A stretch of 64,000 nucleotides of DNA from Natronoflexus pectinivorans. Its GTDB lineage: Bacteria > Bacteroidota > Bacteroidia > Bacteroidales > Marinilabiliaceae. A program made the translations under genes and the position numbers. Under the pieces are notes generated by a model. The model searched no databases and was not told the DNA's origin. It was given only the letters and a program-made list of their open reading frames with translations. Positions 17,576 to 27,631 of this stretch are shown here, one piece after another. Numbering within the stretch: the first letter of the stretch is position 1; each line of letters starts with the position of its first letter. The stretch lies in contig NZ_SLWK01000002.1 of the NCBI RefSeq assembly GCF_004345615.1, positions 1 through 64,000 of the forward strand, written 5' to 3'.

Positions 17576-18464
17576 CTTCAACAACCATCCTCATAACATG
17601 TTTCTCACCCGGTTCAATTAAAACTGCATTATGAAGTAGGTTGGCTGCTTCCACGCAGACAAATTGATTAAAGTCATCGCTTTTCAGATCCTGCATTTTG
17701 TTGGAAAGTTCAGCCCACGGATTCCATACCACAGTGGAGTTGCTTCCGCTTTTCTTTATTAAAATGGTTCGCTGTAAAGATGGGTCAATAATTTTGCAGA
17801 AATTGATGGTGTCGGTATAAGTTCTGTCTGTTTCCCGGTGAAACTTAATGGGAGCAACCTCTCCTGAAAACGGGTCATCCGAACGAATTTCCTCCATAAA
17901 GGGAGTGTTTTCCAAACCGGTAATACTCACTTCGTGAATACTGCCCACATTAAAATAGGTGTGCAAAGCGTTGGATATTTTAAACGAATCGTTACTGCTG
18001 CTAAGCGTGGTCCATTTCATCATCAGTTCCTTGCCGGCAGTTATTTCCAGAGTGCATTTAAAACTGAACGGGAAATATTGTTTTGTGTAGTCATTGTCAG
18101 TAAGCGACATTGAGATTTTTGTCTCTCCGCTTATCAACTGTTCAGTTGCATCAACATTCCAAAACATTAGGCGGGCAAAACCATGTTTTGGAAATGTGTT
18201 GTTTTCCTCATGTGGGCCAAACCATGGAAAGCAAAGTGGAATACCCCCTCTGATGGCAACACCCGGCTCGTAAACCGCTGCTTCACTTACCCATATAAGG
18301 TTTTTTGAGTTTGCAGGGATGAATGATAAAACCTGTGCGCCATAGATGGATATCTTGCAGGTGCATAGGTTGTTGCTGATGATTGCAACAGGCATCCCGT
18401 TCTCTTCTGAGAACTGAAGCCGGTCTTTGATTCCCCATTTTTGGTTAAGTTCGTCTATGGTCAT
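17544..18464 (-). CDS. D-hexose-6-phosphate mutarotase (YeaD-like)
   Basis: About 306 residues from the ATG at 18464 (MTIDELNQKWGI). The frame extends nine codons to a TTG, but those residues do not fit the family start. It is a galactose-mutarotase-type beta-sandwich that interconverts alpha and beta anomers of glucose-6-phosphate. Matching segments are ISIYGAQVLSF, AIRGGIPLCFPWFGPH (family RGGIPVCWPWFG), KHGFARLMFW with the catalytic-site His, TYFNVGSI and the VWNPWAELS stretch near the C-terminus. The final residues are an atypical charged tail where the gene runs into a low-complexity spacer. A perfect 20-bp palindrome lies about 25 bp upstream of the start. Confidence 0.88.
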   Translation of the reverse strand: MTIDELNQKWGIKDRLQFSEENGMPVAIISNNLCTCKISIYGAQVLSFIPANSKNLIWVSEAAVYEPGVAIRGGIPLCFPWFGPHEENNTFPKHGFARLMFWNVDATEQLISGETKISMSLTDNDYTKQYFPFSFKCTLEITAGKELMMKWTTLSSSNDSFKISNALHTYFNVGSIHEVSITGLENTPFMEEIRSDDPFSGEVAPIKFHRETDRTYTDTINFCKIIDPSLQRTILIKKSGSNSTVVWNPWAELSNKMQDLKSDDFNQFVCVEAANLLHNAVLIEPGEKHVMRMVVEEREEGRKVVR

Positions 18465-18489
18465 ATGATTATTGAGATAAAATTTATTC

Positions 18490-18509
18490 AAAACAGCTTA
18501 AGCTGTTTT
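18490..18509. promoter_or_regulatory. Perfect 20-bp palindrome upstream of the mutarotase gene
   Basis: The sequence AAAACAGCTTAAGCTGTTTT reads the same on both strands. It begins about 25 bp upstream of the mutarotase ATG and is followed by AACCTGTTTTA, a partial half-site copy. This could be a repressor operator or part of the mRNA leader. Loop-less symmetry argues for protein binding over a terminator. Confidence 0.45.
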
Positions 18510-18809
18510 AACCTGTTTTATTGCCTAAGGGCGAACTTCGTTTCATGAATTGTCGTTATGAGATGATTAAATACCAATAAATACGGACAACCGCAAAGAA
18601 AATTGATGAAGGTAATAATTGATTATTTTCAAGTCAATTTTATTGAGGACGTCAGTATTTAGCAGGTAGTTGATCATCGTAATAGATAATTTGTGAATAA
18701 TACAGGTTAAAGTCAAGGACTATTAGAAAAGTAAATACCATCTTAATGCTATTTTTTTTCTAAATTCGCACCTTATTATTTAAATGAAATTTTTACTGCA
18801 AAACCGGTT

Positions 18810-21596
18810 ATGGAATACAATTTTAATGAAATTGAGCGTAAGTGGCAAAAGTACTGGGTTGATAATAAAACCTACAAAACAGAAATCGACCCGTCGAGGC
18901 CAAAGTTTTATGTGTTGGATATGTTCCCGTACCCTTCGGGAGCTGGACTTCATGTTGGGCATCCACTGGGTTATATTGCTTCCGACATCTATAGCCGTTA
19001 TAAGCGATTGAATGGGTTTAATGTTTTGCACCCCATGGGTTATGATGCCTATGGCCTTCCGGCAGAACAGTACGCCATTCAAACCGGACAACATCCGGCC
19101 ATCACCACAGAGCAGAACATTGCCCGCTATCGCGAGCAATTAGATAAAATAGGGTTTTCGTACGATTGGGACAGAGAGGTGAAAACCTGCGATCCCGATT
19201 ATTATAAATGGACCCAATGGGCATTTATTAAAATGTTTGAGCATTATTACGACAATGATGCAAAAAAAGCCATGCCCATAACGAACTTAATCAGCCATTT
19301 TGAAAAAAATGGAACGGAAGGCATCAACGCTTCACAAACTGAAGAACTTGCTTTTACCGCATCGGAATGGAAGAGCAAATCTGAAAAAGAGCAACAAGAG
19401 ATTCTTTTAAATTATCGTCTGGCCTATCTGGCCGATACCATGGTTAACTGGTGTCCGGCGTTGGGAACGGTTTTGGCAAACGATGAGGTGAAAGATGGTT
19501 TCTCTGAAAGAGGCGGGCATCCGGTGGAGCAAAAGCGTATGAAACAGTGGTTGTTGCGCGTTTCCGCATACGCGGAACGCTTGCTTACCGGGTTGGATAC
19601 CATTGAGTGGAGTGATTCTCTCAAAGAGATTCAACGCAACTGGATTGGGCGCTCCGAAGGGGCTGAAATGATTTTCCCAGTAAAAGATTCCGATGTGGAG
19701 ATGAAAATCTTCACCACTCGTGCCGATACGGTTTTTGGCGTCACTTTTATGGTGTTGGCACCGGAAAGTGAGTTGGTTCTGCAACTCACAAAACCGGAGC
19801 ATAAAGCAGAGGTAAATGCCTATCTTGAAGAAACCAAAAAACGCACAGAGCGTGAGCGACAAACAGAAGTAAAAAGAGTCACCGGTGTATTCACCGGCTC
19901 GTATGCCATCAATCCGCTGAATAATCAGGAAATTCCAGTTTGGATTAGTGATTACGTGCTGGCCGGATACGGAACCGGAGCCATTATGGCCGTTCCGGCG
20001 CACGACAGTCGGGACTTTGCTTTTGCCCGTGCATTTAATCTGCCCATTCCGCAGGTGGTGGTGCCAAAAGGAGAGGAGCCTGCCGACACCTCAACCTGGA
20101 GCGATTCCATCGACTCCAAAGAGGGATATATGATTAATTCCGGTTTTATCAATGGGTTGGATGTTCCCGATGCCATTGAAAAAACCAAACAATACATCAC
20201 TGAAAAGGGCATTGGCCGGGTGAAGGTGAACTATCGTTTGCGCGATGCTATTTTCAGCCGACAAAGATATTGGGGCGAGCCTTTCCCGGTTTATTATAAG
20301 GATGGCATGCCAAACATGCTTTCATTGGAGAAGCTTCCGTTGGAACTGCCGGAGGTGGATAAATACCTACCAACCGAAAAGGGAGAGCCGCCATTGGGAC
20401 GTGCCAAAAACTGGGAAACTGAGGATGGTCATCCGCTTGAGTTGAACACCATGCCTGGGTTTGCCGGATCGTCGGCTTACTACCTGCGCTACATGGATCC
20501 AAAAAACAACGATGCATTGGTCAGCAAAGATGCCAACAACTATTGGCAGGATGTGGATCTTTACATCGGGGGAACCGAGCATGCCACAGGTCACCTGGTT
20601 TATTCAAGGTTCTGGAATAAGTTTTTGTACGATTTTGGTGAGGTTTGTAAAGATGAGCCATTCAAAAAACTGGTGAACCAGGGAATGATTCAGGGACGAT
20701 CCAACTTTGTTTACAGAATAAAAGGAAGCAATCAGTTTGTATCGCTGAATCTGAAAAAGGATTACGATGTGATGGAAATCCATGTGGATGTGAACATCGT
20801 TCACAACGATGTTCTCGATATTGAATCATTCAAAGCATGGAATCCTGAATATAAAGATGCAGAATTCATCCTTGAAGATGGAAAATACATTTGCGGATGG
20901 GCGGTTGAGAAGATGTCCAAATCCATGTATAACGTGGTTAACCCCGACACCATTGTGGAGCAATATGGAGCCGATACTTTAAGGCTTTACGAAATGTTCC
21001 TGGGGCCATTGGAGCAGTCAAAACCTTGGGATACCAATGGCATTGACGGAGTACATAAATTCCTGCGCAAGCTTTGGCGATTGTTTGTTAACCGCGAAGG
21101 TGAATTTATTGTGACAGATGAAGCACCCAATAAGGATGAGTTGAAAGTATTGCATCGTACCATCAAAAAAACTGCCGACGATGTTGAACGTTTCTCGTTC
21201 AACACCGCTGTGAGCTCATTTATGATTTGCGTAAATGATTTGAACGATTTAAAATGTCATAAAAAAGCCATTTTAGAACCTCTATTGGTGCTTTTAGCGC
21301 CATTTGCACCACACATCGCAGAGGAGTTGTGGCAAAAGCTTGGTAATTCAGGCTCCATTTGCGATGCAAATTGGCCTGAGTTTAATGCCGGTCATCTGGT
21401 TGAGAGCTCTGTATTGTATCCTGTTTCCTTCAACGGGAAGATGCGTTTTAAATTGGAGCTTCCTGTCGACATGAAAGTGCCTGAAGTTGAAAAAGCAGCA
21501 GTTGAAAACGAGCAATCCCAAAAATGGATTGAAGGCAAACAGGTGAAAAAGGTGATTGTAGTACCCGGAAAAATCATAAATATTGTGGTGGGGTAA
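18810..21596 (+). CDS. leuS: Leucyl-tRNA synthetase
   Basis: The product is 928 residues, full length for bacterial LeuRS, which charges tRNA(Leu) in the cytoplasm. The class I signature is [16 protein letters not shown] with HVGH at 48-51. The second ATP-binding motif is KMSKS at 701-705. The CP1 editing domain sits between them (threonine-rich [10 protein letters not shown], and [19 protein letters not shown]). The tRNA-binding C-terminal part ends with a short beta-rich domain ([16 protein letters not shown]). The start [16 protein letters not shown] is the family's usual N-terminus; the in-frame alternative further upstream belongs to another frame. The stop overlaps the next start by one base (TAATG), indicating translational coupling. 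Confidence 0.98.
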   Translation: MEYNFNEIERKWQKYWVDNKTYKTEIDPSRPKFYVLDMFPYPSGAGLHVGHPLGYIASDIYSRYKRLNGFNVLHPMGYDAYGLPAEQYAIQTGQHPAITTEQNIARYREQLDKIGFSYDWDREVKTCDPDYYKWTQWAFIKMFEHYYDNDAKKAMPITNLISHFEKNGTEGINASQTEELAFTASEWKSKSEKEQQEILLNYRLAYLADTMVNWCPALGTVLANDEVKDGFSERGGHPVEQKRMKQWLLRVSAYAERLLTGLDTIEWSDSLKEIQRNWIGRSEGAEMIFPVKDSDVEMKIFTTRADTVFGVTFMVLAPESELVLQLTKPEHKAEVNAYLEETKKRTERERQTEVKRVTGVFTGSYAINPLNNQEIPVWISDYVLAGYGTGAIMAVPAHDSRDFAFARAFNLPIPQVVVPKGEEPADTSTWSDSIDSKEGYMINSGFINGLDVPDAIEKTKQYITEKGIGRVKVNYRLRDAIFSRQRYWGEPFPVYYKDGMPNMLSLEKLPLELPEVDKYLPTEKGEPPLGRAKNWETEDGHPLELNTMPGFAGSSAYYLRYMDPKNNDALVSKDANNYWQDVDLYIGGTEHATGHLVYSRFWNKFLYDFGEVCKDEPFKKLVNQGMIQGRSNFVYRIKGSNQFVSLNLKKDYDVMEIHVDVNIVHNDVLDIESFKAWNPEYKDAEFILEDGKYICGWAVEKMSKSMYNVVNPDTIVEQYGADTLRLYEMFLGPLEQSKPWDTNGIDGVHKFLRKLWRLFVNREGEFIVTDEAPNKDELKVLHRTIKKTADDVERFSFNTAVSSFMICVNDLNDLKCHKKAILEPLLVLLAPFAPHIAEELWQKLGNSGSICDANWPEFNAGHLVESSVLYPVSFNGKMRFKLELPVDMKVPEVEKAAVENEQSQKWIEGKQVKKVIVVPGKIINIVVG

Positions 21597-22459
21597 TGAC
21601 GTTTAAAGATATCAGGAAGGAGATTCAATCCTATGTTTTTCTCACCATTGGTTTGGCCATTGGCACCATTGGGTGGGCGGGATTTATCATTCCTTCTGAA
21701 ATCATCGGTGGTGGTGTCACAGGCATTGCCACCGTTTTTCATTTTGCCACTGGAATGGATGTGGGTTTGCTGGCATTTGTTATGAATGTAGCACTCATAT
21801 TAATATCCATGAAAGTGATTGGGGCTAAATTTGGTGTTAAAACCATCTATTGCATAGCTCTTTTTTCAATTTTCCTTTCCATTATTTCCATTTACGTAAA
21901 GGAGCCTCTGGTCTCTGAGAAGTTTATGGCTACAGTAACCGGGAGCATTTTGGCAGGAGCAGGGAGCGGAATTGTTTTTTTGAATGGAGGGAGCACCGGT
22001 GGCTCAGATATCATTGCCCTGATGATAAATAAATATCGGAACATCAGTTTGGGACGATTATTGTTGTACATCGACTCTGTTATCATCAGCTCTTCATTTT
22101 TTCTGTTTCAATCCATCGAAACCATGATTTATGGTTTCGTTTCCATGGCCATACTGGCCTACACGGTGGATATGGTGATCAGTGGAAACAAGCAAACAGT
22201 GCAGTTCTTTATCTTTTCAAAAAAACATGAAGAACTCAGGCATCACATCATACATGTTGCCAAGCGGGGGTTAACGGTACTGCCCGGTGTAGGCGGGTAT
22301 TCAGGTGAAGAAGTTAAGGTGTTAATGGTGATTGCACGAAAAAGCGACAGTCAGGTTATTTTTCGGCTCATAAAACAAATAGACCCCAATGCGTTTATAA
22401 CCATGGGAAGTGTGATGGGGGTATACGGGCAGGGTTTTGATACCATTAAAGGAAGATGA
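21596..22459 (+). CDS. YitT-family membrane protein (DUF161 plus DUF2179)
   Basis: The product is 287 residues. Five or so membrane segments occupy residues ~15-180, with the family motifs SEIIGGGVTGIA, GSGIVFLNGGSTGGSDIIA and GFVSMAILAYTVDMVI. A soluble C-terminal DUF2179 domain follows (RGLTVLPGVGGYSGEEVKVLMVI, then ITMGSVMGVYGQGFD). Members are widespread inner-membrane proteins of uncertain function. The start codon overlaps the leuS stop by one base, so it is co-translated with leuS. That pairing need not mean a functional link. Confidence 0.85.
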   Translation: MTFKDIRKEIQSYVFLTIGLAIGTIGWAGFIIPSEIIGGGVTGIATVFHFATGMDVGLLAFVMNVALILISMKVIGAKFGVKTIYCIALFSIFLSIISIYVKEPLVSEKFMATVTGSILAGAGSGIVFLNGGSTGGSDIIALMINKYRNISLGRLLLYIDSVIISSSFFLFQSIETMIYGFVSMAILAYTVDMVISGNKQTVQFFIFSKKHEELRHHIIHVAKRGLTVLPGVGGYSGEEVKVLMVIARKSDSQVIFRLIKQIDPNAFITMGSVMGVYGQGFDTIKGR

Positions 22460-22842
22460 AGATATCTTATGCAGGTTTCTTATCGTAATCTGGATTATTC
22501 ATTGTTCTTTTTTTATTTTTGAACGTTTTAATATTTTAATAGTTCGTTAATCTTTTTTATTAGATTGATTGCCAACTGAGTGTGAAGTTGTCTGATGGTT
22601 TATAAATTGATCATAATCAACAAGATAATATTGTCTAATCCCGCTTAGCGGGACTTCGCTATACTCAGTATCTTACATCTATAATTCTTAAAGTCTAACG
22701 ATCTATTAATATTTCACATAGAGTTCTATTATGTCATTTTTTTAACCTAAGCCTCAATAAAGAGTTTACAGCAACGTAGGGTTATGCCCTTGGATATTAA
22801 AGACTGTGCCGATATGATCGGCATTAACAATCTATTAAAAAT
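22460..22842. other. Repeat-bearing intergenic region
   Basis: This 383-bp spacer lies between the YitT-type gene and the M23 peptidase gene on the same strand. It contains the dyad CCCGCTTAGCGGG (22640-22652) followed by ACTTCGCTATACTC, and then the TCTAACGATCTATT repeat. The remainder is AT-rich. I see no gene and no clear promoter box. Confidence 0.5.
22640..22708. repeat. Composite dispersed repeat: CCCGC dyad plus TCTAACGATCTATT
   Basis: CCCGCTTAGCGGG and ACTTCGCTA resemble the dyad elements near 17470 and 24300. The following TCTTACATCTATAATTC and AAGTCTAACGATCTATT match the spacer at 11080-11118. Two repeat types are therefore joined here. Confidence 0.55.
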
Positions 22843-24127
22843 ATGAAGAAACTTATTATTACTTCAGCTGTCTTAGTCATCATCATCATTTCAATTTCCA
22901 TATATGTACGCCATTGGCGTGCAGTTAATGATTTGAATATCAGTTTGCAGGACTCTACTTTAGTAGAGGAGTTACCCCCGCTTCCTCCACCTCCCATGCT
23001 GTATGGTTTCATTGAAGACTCTTTTTATATTGAGCATGGTTCGGTGCGTAGAAACCAAAATCTTGCATCCATCCTTTTAGCCAACAATGTTGATTACTCT
23101 ACCATTCACAATTTGGCAGAGAACAGCAGGGATTTTTTTGATGTACGGCGAATTAGAGCAGGTAATCCATATACAGTTTTTTTTAGTCCCGACTCCTTAA
23201 GAAACCCAGAGTGGTTTGTTTATGAGATTAATAATACAGATTACCTTGTTATGCAATTGACGGACTCATTAAAAATTTACCGTGATACAAAGCCCATTCG
23301 CACAGTTCGGAAATCAGGAGCCGGAGTGCTCAACTCCAGTCTTTGGAACGCTATGCGTGCCAATAATTTGAACCCGATGCTGGCCATTGAAATGTCGGAA
23401 ATCTATGCCTGGACGGTGGATTTCTTTGGTATAGAAAGAGGAGATAATTTCAGGATACTCTATGATGAAACTTACGTGGATACAGTATCTGTTGGAATCT
23501 CGGAAGTGCATGCCGCTCATTTTGTGCATAAAGGACGCGATTTTTATGCTTTTCGATATAAAGAGGATAGTGTTTGGAGCTATTTTGACGAGGAAGGAAA
23601 CAGCCTTAGAAAGGCTTTCCTGAAAGCTCCGCTCAACTTTTCCAGAATCAGTTCCCGATTCAGTAACAACCGTTTTCACCCGGTTTTAAGAATCTATCGC
23701 CCTCATCATGGAGTGGATTACGCGGCGCCGGCCGGTACGCCTGTATATGCCATTGGTGATGGCACCATTGTGGCGCGCGGTTGGGATAACCGTGGAGGCG
23801 GTAATTTTGTGCGGATTCGTCACAACAGTGTTTACACTACTGTATATATGCATTTACAGGGTTTTGCGCGGGGATTGCATAAAGGACAACATGTACAGCA
23901 GGGACAGTTGATCGGATATGTAGGACAAACTGGATTGGCTACGGGGCCTCATCTCGATTTCAGGGTGTTTCAGAATGGACAACCCGTTGACCCGCTAAGC
24001 ATCGAGGCACCTCCTGTTGATCCCATCAGCGAAGAGAATATGGAGCGATACCTTGAATACATCCGCCCCCTGAAGGATGAGTTAAGACAGATTCCTTTGT
24101 CAATGAACGGTGATCAGTTAAAAATGG

Positions 24128-24141
<14 letters not shown>
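22843..24141 (+). CDS. Membrane-anchored M23-family peptidase, OapA-like N-terminus
   Basis: The product is 432 residues. A single N-terminal anchor (about residues 4-21) is followed by a proline-rich linker (LPPLPPPPM). Then come an OapA/LysM-like region (GSVRRNQNLASILLANNVD, about 65-115) and a C-terminal lysostaphin-type M23 domain (about 280-390). The fold's landmarks are H288-x3-D292 (PHHGVDYAAPAGTPVYA), YMHL with His337, and GPHLDFR with His370. The usual HxH at the end is HxD here: Asp372 stands where the third zinc ligand is normally His. Asp can bind zinc, and the overall motif is otherwise intact, so an active cell-wall endopeptidase is still the best guess. The extreme C-terminus (MASEQ) is encoded by the start of an intergenic repeat. 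Confidence 0.85.
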
Positions 24142-24365
<224 letters not shown>

Positions 24366-24370
24366 TTCTC

Positions 24371-24934
24371 TTATCCCAACAATCCTTCAATCACTTTCGG
24401 AAAATGCGCATGCTCCAACTCATGGATTTTTTCAGCCAGCGATTCCGGAGTGTCGTTCTCACTTATGGAACATGAAGCCTGGAAAATAATATCCCCTTCA
24501 TCGTAATTCTCATTCACGAAATGAATGGTAATACCTGATTTGTTCTCTTTGTTTTCAATAACTGCCTTGTGAACATGCTCCCCGTACATGCCTTTTCCTC
24601 CATATGCGGGCAGAAGTGCCGGATGGATATTAACAATGCGGTTTGGGAAAGCTCTAACGATTTTTGGTGGAACCAGTAACAGAAATCCTGCTAAAACAAT
24701 AAGATCCGGTTGCTTTTCAATTAAAAAATCCAGAACTTTATTATGTATGGAAAAATCCTCTTTTGAAAATATCATAGTATTGACATTGAGGTTTTTAGCA
24801 CGTGTGATTGCATAGGCCTCCTTTTTGTTCGATAACAACCAGGTGACCTTTGCCGTATTGGTGTTGATAAAATATTTTATAATATTTTCTGCATTGGTTC
24901 CCGAGCCCGAAGCAAGTATGATTATGTTTTTCAT
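24371..24934 (-). CDS. purN: Phosphoribosylglycinamide formyltransferase (GAR transformylase)
   Basis: The product is 187 residues, normal for PurN, which transfers formyl from 10-formyl-THF to GAR in de novo purine synthesis. Landmarks: the phosphate-binding ASGSGTNAENI at the N-terminus, IVLAGFLLLVPPKIV, the catalytic Asn-His segment RIVNIHPALLPAYGGKGMYG, and the Asp-bearing loop HFVNENYDEGDIIFQ. It is divergent from acpP, and the shared ~170-bp region holds both promoters. Confidence 0.95.
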   Translation of the reverse strand: MKNIIILASGSGTNAENIIKYFINTNTAKVTWLLSNKKEAYAITRAKNLNVNTMIFSKEDFSIHNKVLDFLIEKQPDLIVLAGFLLLVPPKIVRAFPNRIVNIHPALLPAYGGKGMYGEHVHKAVIENKENKSGITIHFVNENYDEGDIIFQASCSISENDTPESLAEKIHELEHAHFPKVIEGLLG

Positions 24935-25024
24935 TATGAGTGTTTTATTGTTGTGATTTTGAGGTATTTTAAACCATAAAAATATATAAAAAGAACCCTT
25001 AAAAAGAATTTCGTTCGAAGAATA

Positions 25025-25056
25025 TTTGATTTATTTTCCACAAATCTTTTTCTTTG
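25025..25056 (+). promoter_or_regulatory. Candidate Bacteroidota-type promoter for acpP-fabF
   Basis: TTTG at 25025-25028, a 20-bp spacer and TTTCTTTG at 25049-25056 fit the -33 TTTG and -7 TAnnTTTG pattern known for the Bacteroidota primary sigma factor, with one mismatch (TT for TA). It would leave an untranslated leader of about 45 bases before acpP. Confidence 0.4.
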
Positions 25057-25107
25057 CACAATTATTTTTTCAAACAAAACTGAATTATTAACTTAAAATT
25101 TAAAGCT

Positions 25108-25344
25108 ATGTCAGACATTGCATCAAGAGTTAAAGCAATTATTGTAGACAAGTTAGGCGTTGACGAAACAGAAGTTACTGCAGAAGCAAGCTTCACCAAC
25201 GACCTTGGTGCTGACTCTCTTGACACTGTTGAGCTGATCATGGAGTTCGAAAAAGAATTCAACATTGCTATTCCTGATGATCAGGCTGAAAACATCGGTA
25301 CAGTAGGTGATGCTATTGCATACATCGAAGAGAATGCCAAGTAA
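25108..25344 (+). CDS. acpP: Acyl carrier protein
   Basis: The product is 78 residues, acidic and all-helical, the standard type II fatty-acid synthase carrier. The phosphopantetheine attachment Ser37 lies in the family motif [10 protein letters not shown]. The recognition helix II is acidic as usual ([11 protein letters not shown]). fabF begins 32 bp later, the classic acpP-fabF pairing. Confidence 0.98.
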   Translation: MSDIASRVKAIIVDKLGVDETEVTAEASFTNDLGADSLDTVELIMEFEKEFNIAIPDDQAENIGTVGDAIAYIEENAK

Positions 25345-25376
25345 GACAGTAAATTAGTATTTCTGAAAATTTATTT

Positions 25377-26627
25377 ATGGAGTTAAAAAGAGTAGTCGTA
25401 ACCGGGCTAGGTGCCATTACGCCCATTGGTAATACCATTGATGCATTTTGGGACAGCCTCTCCAAAGGAGTGAGCGGAGCCGGCCCTATCACTCGATTTG
25501 ACACCACCAATTTCAAGACTAAATTTGCTTGCGAGGTAAAGGATTTCAATCCTACTGATTACCTGGATCGTAAGGAAGTCAGAAAATTAGATTTGTTTGC
25601 TCAGTATGCCATGGCGGCTTCTGAGCAGGCAATTCTGGATTCCGGTTTAAACCCCGAAGAAGTTGATCCCGACGAAGCCGGGGTTATTTGGGGTGCAGGT
25701 ATTGGAGGGATTATCACATTCATGGAGGAGGTTCGTAACTACGTTGAAGGAAACGGAACTCCCCGGTTTAGCCCGTTTTTTATTCCTAAAATGATTTCGG
25801 ACATTGCGGCCGGTCATATTTCTATGAAATACGGATTCCGGGGGCCAAATTATGGAACCGTTTCAGCATGTGCGTCTTCAACTCATGCAATTGCCGATGC
25901 CTTTAACCTGATTAGGTGGGGTAAGGCAAAAGTATTCATAACAGGAGGTTCCGAAGCAGCCATTAATGAAGCAGGCGTTGGCGGATTTAATGCTTTGCAG
26001 GCACTTTCTACCCGAAACGACGATCCGGCGACGGCCTCGCGTCCATTTGACAAAGGCAGAGACGGTTTTGTGATGGGAGAAGGTGGAGGATCTTTAATAC
26101 TTGAAGAGTACGAACATGCTGTAAGCAGAGGTGCGACAATATACTGTGAAGTAGCTGGTGCAGGAATGACAGCCGATGCACATCACCTCACAGCACCACA
26201 TCCCGAAGGGTTGGGTGCCAAAAAAGTGATGGAAAAAGCCATCAGCGACGGTAATATTAAACCTGAAGAGGTTGATTATATTAACGTTCATGGTACTGCT
26301 ACACCACTGGGAGATATTGCTGAAACCAAAGCCATTAAGGACGTTTTTGGCGAACATGCTTACAAATTGAATATTAGTTCAACCAAATCAATGACCGGAC
26401 ACCTTTTGGGTGCTGCCGGTGCTGTTGAATCCATTGCTGCTATTCTCGCGATTAAACACGGAATTGTTCCCCCAACCATTAATCATTTTGAAGACGATCC
26501 TGATATTGATAATAAACTCAATTTAACTTTTAATAAAGCACAGGAACGCAAGGTAAGGGTAGCAATCTCAAATACATTTGGATTTGGTGGTCACAACGCG
26601 TCTGTGGCCTTTAAAGCTATTGAATAA
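25377..26627 (+). CDS. fabF: 3-oxoacyl-[acyl-carrier-protein] synthase II
   Basis: The product is 416 residues, full length for KAS II, which condenses malonyl-ACP with acyl-ACP in fatty-acid elongation. The thiolase-fold catalytic triad is complete: Cys165 in VSACASSTHA, His305 in NVHGTATPLGD and His342 in KSMTGHLLGAAG. The C-terminal FGFGGHNAS is also conserved. It follows acpP by 32 bp and precedes rnc. The three genes form the operon common in Bacteroidota. Confidence 0.98.
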   Translation: MELKRVVVTGLGAITPIGNTIDAFWDSLSKGVSGAGPITRFDTTNFKTKFACEVKDFNPTDYLDRKEVRKLDLFAQYAMAASEQAILDSGLNPEEVDPDEAGVIWGAGIGGIITFMEEVRNYVEGNGTPRFSPFFIPKMISDIAAGHISMKYGFRGPNYGTVSACASSTHAIADAFNLIRWGKAKVFITGGSEAAINEAGVGGFNALQALSTRNDDPATASRPFDKGRDGFVMGEGGGSLILEEYEHAVSRGATIYCEVAGAGMTADAHHLTAPHPEGLGAKKVMEKAISDGNIKPEEVDYINVHGTATPLGDIAETKAIKDVFGEHAYKLNISSTKSMTGHLLGAAGAVESIAAILAIKHGIVPPTINHFEDDPDIDNKLNLTFNKAQERKVRVAISNTFGFGGHNASVAFKAIE

Positions 26628-26631
26628 CATT

Positions 26632-27411
26632 GTGTTAAAAGATTTATTCACATCAGTAAAACTTCTTACCCGAAAGGGTAAGAAGTTTTCTTGTTTAATC
26701 CATAAAGTAACCGGGTTTTATCCCAAAAACCCGGAATACTACCGTTTGGCCTTTCAGCACAAATCTCTTATGATGCGTGACGAAACCGGTATGCCTGTTA
26801 ACAATGAACGTCTCGAATATCTTGGTGATGCTGTATTAAGTGCAGTTGTAGCGCACGAACTGTTTATGCGTTTTCCTGAAAAGGATGAGGGAGCACTCAC
26901 CAAAATGCGATCTCGCATTGTGAACCGGACAACTCTAAATCATTTGGCCGCAAAAATGGGGTTAAATAAACTCATAAAAACTCAGCCATTGAATGATCTG
27001 GCTCAAACCCATATACCAGGCGATGCCCTCGAAGCGCTAATTGGAGCGGTTTATCTTGACCGGGGTTATTTGTGTGCCCGCTCATTTATCATTTCCGGTA
27101 TCATGGAGCACTTCAACGATGAGGAGGCGCTTGTGGAGAATGATACCAACTTTAAGTCACTTCTTATCGAATGGGCACAAAAAAACAGATGCGACATCCA
27201 TTTTATAACTGAAGAGCATCACCCAAATTTACCTTCCCGGGAAACAGCTTTTATAGCCAAAGCTTGTATAGATGGTCAGGTAATTGGGGAAGGAAATGGG
27301 GCGTCAAAAAAAGAAGCACAGCAAAATGCTGCCGGTCATGCCTTGAAATCCCTCGATTCTTATGCGTTTGATTTTTCTGGACTACAGGATCAAACTCTTT
27401 TAACTACTTGA
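26632..27411 (+). CDS. rnc: Ribonuclease III
   Basis: About 259 residues from the GTG at 26632, four bases after the fabF stop. The open frame extends to a TTG at 26578 inside fabF, but the GTG start gives VLKDLFTSVKLLTRKGKK, which lines up with the usual Bacteroidota RNase III N-terminus. The catalytic RNase III domain contains NNERLEYLGDAVLSAV (signature motif with the catalytic Glu and Asp) and GDALEALIGAVYLDRG. The C-terminal dsRNA-binding domain ends GASKKEAQQNAAGHAL. The enzyme cleaves double-stranded RNA in rRNA processing and mRNA decay. A perfect 14-bp hairpin is encoded in the first ~58 coding bases (see separate entry). Confidence 0.95.
   Translation: MLKDLFTSVKLLTRKGKKFSCLIHKVTGFYPKNPEYYRLAFQHKSLMMRDETGMPVNNERLEYLGDAVLSAVVAHELFMRFPEKDEGALTKMRSRIVNRTTLNHLAAKMGLNKLIKTQPLNDLAQTHIPGDALEALIGAVYLDRGYLCARSFIISGIMEHFNDEEALVENDTNFKSLLIEWAQKNRCDIHFITEEHHPNLPSRETAFIAKACIDGQVIGEGNGASKKEAQQNAAGHALKSLDSYAFDFSGLQDQTLLTT
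26658..26689 (+). promoter_or_regulatory. Perfect 14-bp hairpin with GAAA loop in the 5' coding part of rnc
   Basis: AAAACTTCTTACCC, loop GAAA, then GGGTAAGAAGTTTT: both arms match perfectly, and a T-rich stretch (CTTGTTT) follows. It lies 30 bp after fabF and 26 bases into rnc. It could be a terminator or attenuator after fabF, or a double-stranded site cut by RNase III itself. It also encodes conserved-looking residues (KLLTRKGKKF), so protein and RNA constraints overlap. Confidence 0.7.
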
Positions 27412-27631
27412 TAAAGCCTTTCAATGAAGGCCTATTAGTAATGTGCAGCTATTTTTATTTAATTTTTGCATTAAAAAGATTAAAAAAATGCTATTAGCTA
27501 ACCGTTTATGTTGTTCTGAAGTAGGCTGTTTTCAATATTCTTACTGAAACATCTTAAGAACCTGCTGAAATATCAAGTTAATTAATGTTAAACAAGGTGG
27601 TAGTTTGCTGTAAGCCGTTATTTTTGTCAAT

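Noticed and set aside
19407-20003. 198-codon antisense frame in leuS
   Set aside because: It is the complement of a highly conserved synthetase gene, with no family resemblance or regulatory signal.
22460-22842. Riboswitch or small RNA gene in the spacer
   Set aside because: Only dispersed repeats and AT-rich sequence are visible; no conserved riboswitch core or terminator structure was found.
26578-26631. Longer rnc starting inside fabF
   Set aside because: The upstream start is a TTG within fabF coding sequence; the GTG four bases after the fabF stop gives the family-like N-terminus.
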